NCBI GenBank assembly: GCA_963924555.1
Contig: OZ004594.1
Location: 930,001-994,000 of the forward strand
Source of the DNA: Crambe crambe
Lineage: Eukaryota; Porifera; Demospongiae; Poecilosclerida; Crambeidae
Reading direction: 5' to 3'
Length of the DNA: 64,000 nt
Positions 34,804 to 46,100 of the stretch are shown in pieces; position 1 is the stretch's first letter; every line of letters begins with the position of its first letter. The notes below the pieces were generated by a model, which was not told the DNA's origin, did not search any database, and saw only the letters and a list, made by a program, of their open reading frames with translations. The translations under genes were made by a program, and so were the position numbers.

Positions 34804-36351
34804 ATGGAAGTATTTCGTCAAAAGATTCAGCATCGATTACTTATGGTCAGAATCGGACAGAGTCTCAGCAGCAGTGATCTCAGCGACCTGAAGTACCTGT
34901 GTGGAGACATTTTGGCAGAATCTGCCATTGGAAATGTACAGACTGCAACTGATCTCTTCAAATTGCTGGAGTACAATGGCTTCTTGGGACCAGATTACTA
35001 TGCCTTCATCAAGGAAGGCTTCATGTCCATGGGGAGAAATGACCTGGCAAATTTACTGCCTAATCCACTGGAGAAGAATGTTAAAGACTGTCACAGTCAA
35101 GATAAACCTAAAACTTATCAAGAAACTCAGTATTATCATCGAAATATGTTAGTAAGCATTGCTGGTAAAATGAGGAGTGAAGATATCTCCAAATTGATCT
35201 ATGTCAGCACGGGGAGGGTGTCTGCAATACATGATGCTGACAGCACTTCAGTTTCTCTCAATGTGTTTGCTCTACTGGAAGAAGCAAAAATGATATCCAG
35301 TGGAAATTATACGCTGCTTAGTGATTTCCTCCATCAAATTGGTAGGCATGATCTAGCTGATTTCTTGCTGAATCTACCTGGTCGAGTCCCCTCAGGCTTT
35401 TCCATGAAGAGGCAAGCTCTTAGTTTAAAGATGGAGTGCTTGAACAGAAGGAAATGTGTGTACAGATTTTATAGAGAGAAGCTGATCAAAATGACTCAAG
35501 GTGATTACATTTTGATCCATCAAATACATTCAGTAGGGATTGAGAATTCCATCAAGGCATTGGGTCACTCTGAGCAAATCAACAAATCGACTTTCAATGA
35601 AATTCCAAAGGCATTTAATGCTCTTAAAATACTCATTCAATCCATTGGATTGGAGAGTGATCAATTTCTGAAGCTTCTGCAAGAAAATATTGGTTTCCTT
35701 GATAAGTCTTATCCTTGCCCCCTTGCAGATGCAGCACATCAATCTCGGTTGTTTATACTCAAAGTTTCATGTGAGCTACTGGGGAAAGAAAAGGTCAAAC
35801 AAGTCCATCAGCTTAATGGCAGAATAGAGCATCTTATTGACATCTCTTGTGAAGTAACTGACCACATTTACTCCTTACTGACAAATCTGGCTAGTGTGTT
35901 ACGTTCGGTACCAGAAAAAGGACCCGATCGTGAAACATTCAGGAAAGATCTCATCAAGATTTACGTGGGTCATAAGAAATACATCATTGCTCTATTTCCC
36001 AAGCTTTCTCCATTCATCTCAGTTGAAAACTTGAAAGAATTCAAAGAAATATTTAAAGTTGAGGAGCTTGATACTAGTATGTCACTGGCAGCATTCAATG
36101 GAATAGGAACAGTACCTGCATATTCTATCCTTTTGAATGCACTTGCCAGCTTGACTGGATTTACTGTCAACTCCGAGGAAGTGCTAAGAAAGATTACTAG
36201 CTACTTACAGGACGAAGACCACGACAGCTTTGGGGATTTTATTCAAAGGTTTTCGGGAATTCTTCAAGAAAGTATTACATCATTCACAGAAGACATCATT
36301 GAGTTGGATGGCCTATGTGCACCCTTAATTAGGGAGCTCGTTAGCTTCTAG
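34804..36351 (+). CDS. Tandem death-effector-domain (DED) protein, single exon
   Basis: An uninterrupted 515-residue frame, unusual among the intron-rich neighbours. Residues about 8-87 form a DED: RLLMVRIGQSLSSSDLSDLK, YLCGDILAES, LFKLLEYNGFLGPDYYAFIK and the charge-triad-type RNDL at 78-81. Residues about 115-192 form a second DED, with LLEEAKMISSGNYTLLSDFL and RHDL at 181-184. The remaining 320 residues are predicted mostly helical, with no caspase, kinase or NTPase motif seen; the QACxG catalytic pattern of caspases is absent. DED pairs mediate assembly of caspase-8/FADD/FLIP-type filaments, so a FLIP-like regulator or adaptor is a reasonable inference. A decayed copy lies just upstream, which marks this as a locus under duplication. 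Confidence 0.75.
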   Translation: MEVFRQKIQHRLLMVRIGQSLSSSDLSDLKYLCGDILAESAIGNVQTATDLFKLLEYNGFLGPDYYAFIKEGFMSMGRNDLANLLPNPLEKNVKDCHSQDKPKTYQETQYYHRNMLVSIAGKMRSEDISKLIYVSTGRVSAIHDADSTSVSLNVFALLEEAKMISSGNYTLLSDFLHQIGRHDLADFLLNLPGRVPSGFSMKRQALSLKMECLNRRKCVYRFYREKLIKMTQGDYILIHQIHSVGIENSIKALGHSEQINKSTFNEIPKAFNALKILIQSIGLESDQFLKLLQENIGFLDKSYPCPLADAAHQSRLFILKVSCELLGKEKVKQVHQLNGRIEHLIDISCEVTDHIYSLLTNLASVLRSVPEKGPDRETFRKDLIKIYVGHKKYIIALFPKLSPFISVENLKEFKEIFKVEELDTSMSLAAFNGIGTVPAYSILLNALASLTGFTVNSEEVLRKITSYLQDEDHDSFGDFIQRFSGILQESITSFTEDIIELDGLCAPLIRELVSF

Positions 36352-36573
36352 TTTAGTAAACATTAGCTAAAAGTGTTACTGTATAGTAATTATTATTATG
36401 CACCTTGTACTCTGAACCATGAACTTTGTACTCCGAACCATGAGGAGGGGAACAACAACAAAAAAATTTTTTTTTCGATGCTGTATATAAAAATTTACAA
36501 TAATAAATAAACGACTACTTAATTTTAGCATCTCTGTCATCCTGTCAAGGATCTGTGAATTTCCCTTCAATCT

Positions 36574-36877
36574 AGCAAAGGTTGAAAGTCAGCTGCCCTG
36601 TATCTTGTGGTCTTGTGGATCTTAGAGTCACACTCATAGTTGCTACATGTTGTTCCTCCAGTCCTCCTCAGCTAGAGCTCTCATGGTTATCAACTTAGTT
36701 TTAAGGTTGGGTTATGGAGGAATTGGTAGGGGTGAAACCATAATTGCTCTCTATTTGTAACTTGGCACATAGCTAATGTGAGGAGGAGGAGGAACTATAT
36801 GTAGCAACCATGAGTGCAAAGTGGAGAGACTCTAGGATCCACAAGATACAGGGGGCAGCTGACCTTCAACCTTTACT
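36574..36877. mobile_element. Fold-back element with about 100-bp inverted arms
   Basis: The left arm (36574-about 36678, starting AGCAAAGGTTGAAAGTCAGC) and the right arm (about 36778-36877, ending GACCTTCAACCTTTACTGAC) are reverse complements at roughly 85 percent by eye, with small indels. The 100-bp centre has no coding frame. It is the longest inverted repeat seen in the window. Confidence 0.85.
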
Positions 36878-36990
36878 GACTTTGAGAACACTGGGCAATA
36901 AACACTCAACTCAAATATTAGCTACACACAAAAAATGGCACTGTTTCTCACAATGTGCATGGGTACAGTTGTAATCACGCTATATGCATA

Positions 36991-37043
36991 TAGTCTCGCG
37001 GGCCTTCCCTCGCGGTTGGTAAAGGGTCGGGCCCGCGAGACTA
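36991..37043. repeat. GC-rich palindrome TAGTCTCGCGGGCC with 14-bp perfect arms
   Basis: TAGTCTCGCGGGCC at 36991-37004 is exactly the reverse complement of 37030-37043, and the pairing extends outward through TATGCATA on both sides. The loop contains GGTAAAGGGTCG. A single copy of the same 14-mer occurs at 63712-63725. Confidence 0.85.
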
Positions 37044-37063
37044 ATATGCATAGTTAATTGTAG

Positions 37064-37325
37064 CTAGCTAGCTACTTGTAAAAGACTCTCCTTTATTTCA
37101 AGGACTGTATCCTGTACTGCATCAGCAGTATTTATAGTGGTGAGTTGCCACTCTGCTAATCTCTGTGACAGTGCTATGGACATCACCTGGAGAAAGATAC
37201 AAACCCTTTCATGCATGTAGGCTGTAAGTAGTGTACAGTACACTGTGAGGACTACATCTACCTTAACTCCACCTTTGGAAAACATACAACCCCATCTCCT
37301 TCATTTGTAAGGAATGCAGACATGT
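37064..37325 (-). CDS. Possible small two-exon gene, unknown
   Basis: On the minus strand, MSAFLTNEGDGVVCFPK from about 37325 can splice at AAAG/GTGGAG to an acceptor CTCCAG near 37190 and continue VMSIALSQRLAEWQLTTINT, ADAVQDTVLEIKESLLQVAS, stop at 37064. The predicted 57-residue product is largely helical. No family is recognised and the donor is weak, so this may be chance. Confidence 0.25.
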
Positions 37326-37436
37326 ATAGTTACTGATACTTAGTGATGCACATCCTAGCATACTTGCATCAAAATACATCACTTCAGCTCTCAGCACCCC
37401 ATGGCCACTAGATAAGTGTATCTGCTACTAGCTATA

Positions 37437-37825
37437 GGTTGGGAAGATGGTGTAAGTTCCATTCGCGATCCCATGTTCGAGGGCATTGATTCTGCAATGA
37501 TGATGATAGTACATCCTGCTGATAACATTCCAGCTGTTTTAGAAAGAGTGAAGCCAGAGTATATTTCAAAAACATATCACACTCAGTCGTGGTCAGATCC
37601 TTCTGATTTTTTGGAGCAGCTGGCTAAAAAAATGGGTCAATTACTAAAGGTATACTGTATGTAGATTTTGTTGAATATAGTCATTTTTCTTATCTTGACT
37701 TGTCTATATAAGGAGGCGAGCCTGACCTTAATGCTGTTGCAAGAGTAATATTGAATGATTTTCAGCGAGGAAAGCTGCCGTATTTTGTGAAGCCTCCAGC
37801 AGTTGTGAATAATTATTTTAAATAA
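37437..37825 (+). pseudogene. Truncated GNL2/NOG2-like GTPase fragment
   Basis: The frame reads [40 protein letters not shown] and [15 protein letters not shown], matching the C-terminal side of the nucleolar GTPase GNL2. After a short intron [20 protein letters not shown] and KLPYFVKPP follow. No G1, G3, G4 or G5 GTPase motif precedes it, and the two segments are out of phase across the intron (donor in phase 0, acceptor in another phase). A 5'-truncated, intron-retaining duplicate of a GNL2 located elsewhere is inferred. Confidence 0.75.
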
Positions 37826-37844
37826 GGAAACAACTTCATCTGAG

Positions 37845-38640
37845 ACATTGCACAATGCTTCCTTTTTCCCCAACAAAGATGGGCCATCAATGTTTAATTT
37901 TTTGCTCTCTGCAGGATACTCCAATGTTCAGCAACATTCATTTTTAACTATTTGGAATTATTTTCCTCGGGCTTTAACTGGAAAAGAGGGTGTGCATTTC
38001 CAGCTTGTATGTGGTGGTCTTTTCCGTCATCTTTTGGAGGGACTCCCTGCCATTGTATCTTGAAACAAGTTTTATGGAGCACATCGGGCATTCAAGTGAC
38101 ATTGAGGGGTCAAGATAACGAGTGCCCTCAGTCCCTCTGTCACATCGTCACTTAAAATATGCTGCTTTCCCCCTATGAAGATGGTTAATAACCATTTTGC
38201 TCTCTGCAGGATACTCCATTTCATTAAATTTTCAGCACCATCAATTTTGTCAGAATTGTTAATGGATAAATCTATAAACTGAAAACTTAAAATTAATTTT
38301 TTTTTTTACCATTTTGTTCTCTGCAGGATACTACGTTTCATTAAATTTTCAGTATCATAACTATTTTGTTCTCTATTCTCAGTGTTGTTAATGGATCAAG
38401 TCTATTGTCCTTGGGCTTTAATTGGAAACAAGGGTGCACTTAATAAAATTTTCAGCTCCATAAATTTTAACTATTTAGCTCAGTATTGTTAATGGATAGT
38501 CCTTGTATTTAACTGGAAAAGAGGATGCACTTAAAATCTATATGCTGCTTTTCCCCTAACAAAGATGGGGCACTAATCTCCATTTAACTATTTGTTAAGG
38601 GCCTTGGGCTTTAATTGGAAAAGAGGGTGCAAATTTTTGA
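37845..38640. repeat. Diverged internal repeats
   Basis: CTCTGCAGGATACT recurs near 37906, 38206 and 38321. GGGCTTTAACTGGAAAAGAG or close variants recur near 37972, 38413, 38505 and 38611. AACAAAGATGGG also recurs. The units are irregularly spaced and eroded. No gene is supported in this stretch; short frames here are products of the repeats. Confidence 0.65.
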
Positions 38641-38882
38641 GATGACTGGAATTGAGAAGTAATGAGCTCAGCAACTCTCTCCTACGACTCGTGTAGGTGG
38701 ATAGAACAGATAGAAATACTGTCTGGTACATGGCATTGTAGGTTGATTCCACAGTATACAGTATCTGCTTGATCTAAAATAACACTGACAATTCAAAGAG
38801 TTGTCTTAGGATTGATGATTTCTGGTTGAATGGATGAAGACTGCACCTACTTCCATTGATCCATTGTGTATCATCATTTAAA

Positions 38883-40558
38883 TCAGGAGTAGAAGACCGA
38901 CATAAACACAACAGAGTCCACGTTCAGAGTAGAGTGCCACCATCGATCAGGAAGATAAAGGATCTGTGAAAGATAAAAGGACTGAATTACACACGAGGCA
39001 CAGGAAGCAGGTATGGGAAGACTAATGTGTACCTCGCCAGGGTGCAAAGTACATTCCAAGGGGATATCGGGTGGAAGAAGGGAGGGATAGGTATGGGTGA
39101 ACCAGTGGAGGGTAGTCTTGTCCGGATGAAATGGAGGAGAGGAGGAGGGAGGGTAGAGGAACCAACGCTGTGTAGAGTGAACAATAATTAAGAATGAGAC
39201 TACAGAATAATATTACGACATTACCTTCCTTCCATATATAGTCTCGGCATAGGTGGGCCCATGGACATGAAAGGGAACACCTGTTCCTGGACCTGAGAGC
39301 GAGCAAGAAAGGACAGATGAACAGACAGACTTCCAAGTGAGAGGAAAGAGAGCACACTTGTACCTGCCAGTCCAAAGCTAAGCACAGGCTCCTTGTTCGG
39401 GAGAGGGAGGGGAGGAAGATGGTAGAGTGAGAAGAGAGGATCCCATTGATCTCTGTCGTTATCTCCGAAATGGTAAAGGGTTTCTGTGGCATGAAATACA
39501 GTCTAGAATGAGTGTCTGTACCTGTACTGTAGAAGGGTAAATCATGTTACTACAATAGGATCATCACTATGTTACTATTAATAGGGAAGGGATCATCTTT
39601 TGTCGTGTGAAACTATAATGGGTAAAGGGTCATCATTAACTTGCCATTTCCTAGTCCATCATAAGTCTGTGCTTTCATCACTTTCTGCACATACTCGCAC
39701 AAAGTCATTTGAACTGCATGAGGTGTGAATCTGACAGTCATGGTGTGTGCAGTGAGTGAGTAGCTGACCTCTGCGGTAAGAGTGTGTGTTGGCAGTGGCA
39801 ACTGTGATCATCTCGTGCCCGTAGTCCTTTAGAAGCCTGTACTTGGTCGAGTGAGTTCTGAAAAGCTATTGTGCAAATCAGAGGGGGGTAGGGGGGAAGG
39901 GTTGGATGTTTGTTAATAGGTGTAGGAACAGACTCGCTCACCTGCTGGTCTGACATGTTGACTAAAATAACTGGTTCTGTGAAGGCAAATCTGTGTAAAG
40001 GGAAGGGGAGGAAGAGGCATGGATTGATTTCAATTCAGGGGGGGGGGGGGGGGGGGGGGGGGGGAAAGAGAAGGTAGCATACTCCTTGAGAAACTGGCTT
40101 TGATTGAGGGAGGAGTCCCGACGTTTGATAGTGCAGGGCCCTGTGAGATCAGGAAGGGAGTGAGGGATATACCTGCATTGAGGGAAGAAGGTAGGGGGGA
40201 GTGCCTTACAACTACTTGGCCACACCCTTGAACTTTACTTGTGTGGCACCTCTACTACTTACCACCCTCCAAGTTCATCATCTGAAAAGCCCCTTTCTTC
40301 TAACTCGTGGTAGGTATCACCAGCTATTCTAGACCAAGATGACTTCTCACAGGAGCATAGTTTGTCTGTTGCATTGACCATTGTTATGCCAGGACTCCTG
40401 GCATTGCCTGGAGGCACAGTAGGTTCATGGAAAATTTGGGAGAAGGAGCAGGAATCACACATAACGGAGAATCCATGCTTGCCGGAGGAGAGAAGCCAAA
40501 AAAACTGAGGCAAGAGGACTAGAAGAAGGTACAACTTGACTGAACTTGCCACGAGCAT
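38883..40558 (-). CDS. JMJD8: JmjC-domain protein JMJD8
   Basis: The start at 40558 encodes a signal peptide (MLVASSVKLYLLLVLLPQFF), then a cysteine-containing luminal segment. The next exons give FAFTEPVILVNMSDQQ, YRLLKDYGHEMITVATANTH and MTLCEYVQKVMKAQ. The JmjC core reads GTGVPFHVHGPTYAETIYG, then RWFLYPPSSSPPFHPDKTTL, LPPDIPLECTLHPGE and LYLPDRWWHSTLNVDS, ending VVFMSVFYS at stop 38883-38885. Exon order and sequence match JMJD8, an ER-luminal JmjC protein linked to TNF signalling and folding in vertebrates. The iron-binding HxD is HVH here, which to my memory is also the case in vertebrate JMJD8, so enzymatic activity is doubtful. It lies 142 bp downstream of the PLC stop on the same strand. 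Confidence 0.85.
40038..40064. repeat. (G)27 run
   Basis: Uninterrupted run of 27 G in a JMJD8 intron. Such runs are prone to sequencing error, so the length should be taken loosely. Confidence 0.9.
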
Positions 40559-40700
40559 TGCTATTTTAACGATCCTGTACCAAATACAGTAGCCCCACCC
40601 ATATCACAACTTGCTATTATTGACTATCCTGTACCAAATGCCCGCCCGCATAATGACCTATTGTTTTCTTATAACTGGTGATTAATGACTGGTGAGTTTT

Positions 40701-42642
40701 TTACTCTGGTGAGTTTTTTACTTCCAAGGTCCCATTCTCTATTTCCACAATTACTTCAATCTCCTTAGCTTTGAGTGCTGATTCTTGTCTGGAGGTGGAA
40801 TCAGATGCATCAGAGCTCTTGTAGCTCTGCAGAACTGGAGGACTAGTGACTCTCCTCCCTACTGGCTCCTTGATAATTTTGGTCTCATCAGCACTAGTTA
40901 TGAATCTCGGTCGTCCACCAAGTGTGGTCCCATTCTTTTGCAAATGATCATCCTCTTCAACAGTTGGTAATGCTTCTTCGGCGATCGGAAATAAGCCATT
41001 CCCTTTCTCAAGTGAGAGGTCTGTTTCTCTGTTTATCTTAATGCAGACAAAGAGGCCAGATTCTGGAATGAGTTCTCCACCGTTAGTGCGGAGAGGAACG
41101 AACTTGATGCCAGGTATTAAGCTGGTAACATGAAAGCAATTTTGACCATACACCCTACGACCTTCATTTTCCACTCTGAAATACACGAGACACTAAAGGA
41201 AGGGAGGAAGGGGGGAAGGGGGGAGGGAAGTGAGGGGACAACCAGAGGAGGGGGAGGGAGGGAGAGAGATAACCAGAGGAAGGGGAGGGAGGGGGACAAT
41301 GGGAGAGAAAATATCTTTAAATGTCAAAGGAAAAGTGCACACCATTGAACTCACAATTTCTGGCATCAAGATTTGATGTTTCAAGATGTGTTCACCTTTT
41401 CCCCATGATGGTGAAAAAGAACGAGTGTGCTGCATGGACAGAGACACAGTGTATGAACTTAACATACGACTCTAAAGAGAATAGTACGATAGTCACTCAC
41501 ATTAGCTTGTTTCATTCTTGCAGTGTCATGTTGGATGCCATAAGTGTGGATGTCCACAGTCAGAGAATTGCACGTCTTCTTCCATGAAGAAAGCCTCTGA
41601 CCAGAAAGAAGCTGTACAAACATGAAAGAGATCATGATATTCCAGAGGATGAGAATGGAAATATGGATATGGATAGACCAAAATTTGGAACCAAAAGTGT
41701 GAGATATGGGGATGGAAAATAGATTGTGCTTAAATAATTCTCTTTTTTTATTCCCTATTTTTATACATATTATTCTCCTGATTATTCACCAAAAGGAAGT
41801 TATTATTCTAATAATAATGCTGTTATTGTAGCATTAATGAGGTTTCAACATAGTCTTACAACACAAGATCCATGAAATGAAAGAAAACACTATTCTCTTT
41901 AGGGGTAATTATTAAATTATGCTAGCACAATTGGCTCAAGCCCTAGCCCTAGCCCTAGCCCTAGCCCTAGTGGAAAAAGAGGTACAGAGGTACACTAAAC
42001 CATATTACCTCAATCTCCAGTTGTAGGGGTGGTACTTCAGGATGGGGGACCCCCATCAAAGGATTGTAGGGGGCCCTGGAAGCTCCCTTCTCCCCCGTCC
42101 CCCCAGGGTCTTCTCTTCTCATGACAAGTGGCTTAAGGACATAGCCACACCCACCATTGATCCGGAAGAAGCCTTGGTTGAGGTGCATCTCGAGGCTGGG
42201 GTACTGGAAGTTGATGGCAGCCAGCTGGATCCCACACACCCACATGTGCATAGGGTTATAATTGGAGGAGTCGAACCGTGTGCCCTTGGGGTATGTTCTC
42301 ACCATCTGCCTCTCACTACAACACAGAACATCTATGCAAGAAACAAGAGTTGTATGGTATAAGAAATGGAGTCATTACTTAAAGCCGTGCGTTTGCTTAT
42401 CACACCTCTGGGATATCTTTTGCAGAGATCTAGAGCAGTTGGCTCTCCAAAGGAGAACATCTCAGACACGGATGTGGCCTTCTGCTTCTTCCAGTCCCAG
42501 GGCTTGATGGATAATGAGCGACAGTACACGATAAGATCAGAGAGGTCCTTAGCTGTCTGTGTGAAGATAAGCTCCTGGTCGTCCTGACCTTGCTCTTCTT
42601 GGGAGACACAATCCCTAATGTCTCGAGTTCTGAGCCTAAACT

Positions 42643-42684
<42 letters not shown>

Positions 42685-43066
42685 TCATGAAATGATGGAG
42701 GGATGTAAGTCATCTTTGAGTATGCAATATATAATTCACCCCTGTGCCCCTATGATTGGGTTTAATGAGTACAAAAGTCACATGACCAATTCACATAATG
42801 TAGCACACTTACTGATCTGCGATTATATCTGCCTCTCCCAAACCAGTCCACCTGGTCCTCTTCCACTCTGACTTTGCTTTTGACTGTCTGGTTGGTGAGA
42901 GAAGACTCAAATCGGTCAGTGGCAAGATTGAGTTCTGTAGTTCTGAGTCTCTTCTACGGATCAAAGAGAAAGAGAAGAATCACAAGAGAAGAACCACATT
43001 TGATGAAGAGCTTAAATTACTCACCATCTTTCTTGCTGCTGTTCCTGTTTTCCCATTTTTCTATAA

Positions 43067-43124
<58 letters not shown>

Positions 43125-46100
43125 TCTAACTTTCCCCTTTGAAGTTATCTCCTCACCGTATCTTTGTTCCTGTACGATCCTTTGAGTATGATCTTGCCCT
43201 GCAGCTCCTCGGGGGAGGGTAAGCGTTCCCTCCCCTCCAATTCTACCAGGTTCTCCCTCGGTAGACGATCCTGGAAGATGGCCCTGAAGATCTTGGCCAT
43301 TTTGGACTGCTGGGAAGAAGAGCAGTGGTTCTCAATGGAGATCACAATTGGGTAGAGAGATGAATTGAAGCCGTAATTCTGTGGATGAAAAAGTGGAGAG
43401 AAGGAAGGGTGGAAAGAGAGAGAGAGAGAAGGGAGGGTGAAAGGAGTGAGAGAAGAAAATGGGAGGGGAAAGTGGAGGTGAGAGTGAGGGGGAGGTAGAA
43501 GGGAGGGAGGGAGGAAGATGGGAGGGGAGAGGATGCGAAGAGTAAGGGAGAGGTGGGACAAGTGAGGGGGAAGGTGGAGAAGATACAGAGCGAGGGAAAA
43601 GGGAGGGAAGGTGGGATGTGGAGGGAGAATGGAGGGGGTCGGAGAAGAGGAAGGTTAAATAAATCATACTCCCCATCCCCTTATTAACTCACATTGATAG
43701 TGTGAATGACGTCCCTGAACGGAATCTTTGTGGTCAGGGTGTGGCCATGGTAGATAATGGGTTCCTTCCCGGGCAAACCATCCACATAAATCTCTGGAAA
43801 GTGGCAGAAAAGATTATTATAGGGCACAGTAGCTATAGCAACATGCATAGTGCACAGTAGCTATAGCAACATGCAGGTCTTACGTCCATCCCAGCAGTCA
43901 ATCTCCACACATCGACAACCCTGGAGGAGGGCACGAACGTAAGCATCTGTAGATGAAGTGCCCGTCACCTGATCCCCCTCCAGGTAGGTGTTATGGGACG
44001 AATTAATGAAGTAATGAGACAGGGGCTGGGTCATGTCCTGATAAACCGTTTCATGCTCCAGGTTGATGATGGAGTTATCCTTGCTCCGAAGGAAGCTGAA
44101 AGAAAGAAAGAAAAACCCTCTCAAAAGGAGCAATCGACAAACAAGAACTTTCAAAACAGTGCAAAAGTTGGTTCTTTCTTACCTCACAAGTCCAGCAAAG
44201 GAGAACAACTTTGTAGCAATTAGATATTTCTCTGCTTTGTTAGAGGCAGTGAACTTCTTGTAAGCCTGATAATGGTCGTCATGGTTTTTCATCAGAGCTT
44301 GAAGCACACTCCGTTTGCAGTCTCTAGGTGACCACTGTTACACCAGAAATAATCAAAATGAAATGATGCACTTTAATCTTGTAATCACATACATGACACT
44401 CTCTGATTAGGAATTTCTTGAATTCTTCCAGGGTCAGCCCCAAGTCAGGGTACTCATGAGCATATTCCAGAAATAGCTTGTGAAGCTGCAAATAAGACAA
44501 AAATATGCATAAGCATAATTATTCTAAAAGTAGCTTTAAGTTAAACTAATCATAATATTATGACCTCATTAGTTCCCCAGGCAATTAATCCCTAATTGCA
44601 CTTATAAACTAACCTAGTAACAAGATACATGTTGATTGCATTTTTTTCCAAACGTGCACTCTTACATTACATCTGAGCAGTGCAGACTAACCTAGTAACA
44701 AGATGCATGGTAGGCAAGCTTGATTGCAAAGTGAATTATAGGCACTAGGCTTATCTAAGTGGATTGTTGGGCCACCCGCTAGGCTTATGTAAATGTAATT
44801 GTTAAAGTGCCTGTGAGTTTATAATCATCTATAATTAAGTGATTACCTACTAATTAATTTCTAATTCAGAATTCTAATTCTAAAAATAGCTTATGAAGCT
44901 ATAAATAACATATTAAGGAAAGGGGATGTCCCATCCATTTAGAGTTTAATTTTTTTTTTTTTTTTTACAAGATAGAAAACATTAATACATTCAGCAGATT
45001 CACTTTTTGACTGCTTAAAATTCAGACTGCATAATATACAATTGTGATGGCTATTCATGGGAGGAATGGTGAGGATTGATGGAGATCTCACCTGTGAATG
45101 TGTCGAGTCACAGAGAAGGTTGAACAAGAGAACGAGTCCATCCCATCTGAGTGCAGCTCCATAGTTGAAGGTGTGCTTAAACTGAAATTTGTGGCTTAAC
45201 TGCATGTGAGTGAGTGAGAGAGAGTGACACCCATTAATTGAATTCAATTTTAACACTTCTATTGGGCAAACATTGTGCCTACGATATGAATAGGGTTTCA
45301 TTAACCTCGTGCCCTGAGGCACAACACATTATTGTGTTCGATTCTATTCCCAGAGAGATGATTATGATTAATAGCTAATTGTGTCAAAAATGAAACAATC
45401 CTTGCTACATGTTCTCTGGTGGTTCACTCCGTACCTTGATAATTGTTTTAGCATCAGTATCAGTCAGAGTTGGGATAAACTTCTTGGCCAATCGGATTGC
45501 ATCACTCTCTTTCATCTCATGGTTTTCCGACTTGCAAGCCCAGATCTGCTTCAACCATCTGCAGAGAGAGAGCCACACATTCCACAGAGTAATCACTGCT
45601 AATCATCTATCAATTAGGCTCCTTAAACTACTGACTGTGTAAGGATTAGCAACTGAGTAATGTTGGCTCCCAGACTAATGTGTTGAGCTGCATCAACACA
45701 GACACATGACACCATGTTGCTCTAAGCAACTAGATAGATTATCTCTTCACTAGTCACTATATTTTCACACTATTAATGCTTACAGAATGGTTGGATCTGT
45801 ATTCTCATAACGTGGAGGGAATATTTTGAGCCACTGGGTCGCCGAGACCAGAGTCTTGAGACCATCAATCCACTTGTTAAAGTGCTCGATGTGATCACAG
45901 ATCAGGTCCAAGGAGACGAGCTTGGCATACTTGTTGCCTATGCATTGGTTTAATAAGTCCATCAAAAGGTCATTCAACCTCAATAGCATCTATACTGCTT
46001 GGTCCATTAAATTTTAACAAGATACTAATAATGCAAATTCCCTATCCAGATTCCAACAGGCATTGCTAAGGAATGCAGTGCATTGTGGGGCAAGCCTGAT

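Noticed and set aside
41941-41970. Interstitial telomere
   Set aside because: Every unit is CCCTAG, not CCCTAA, and the array is only five units long inside a PLC intron.
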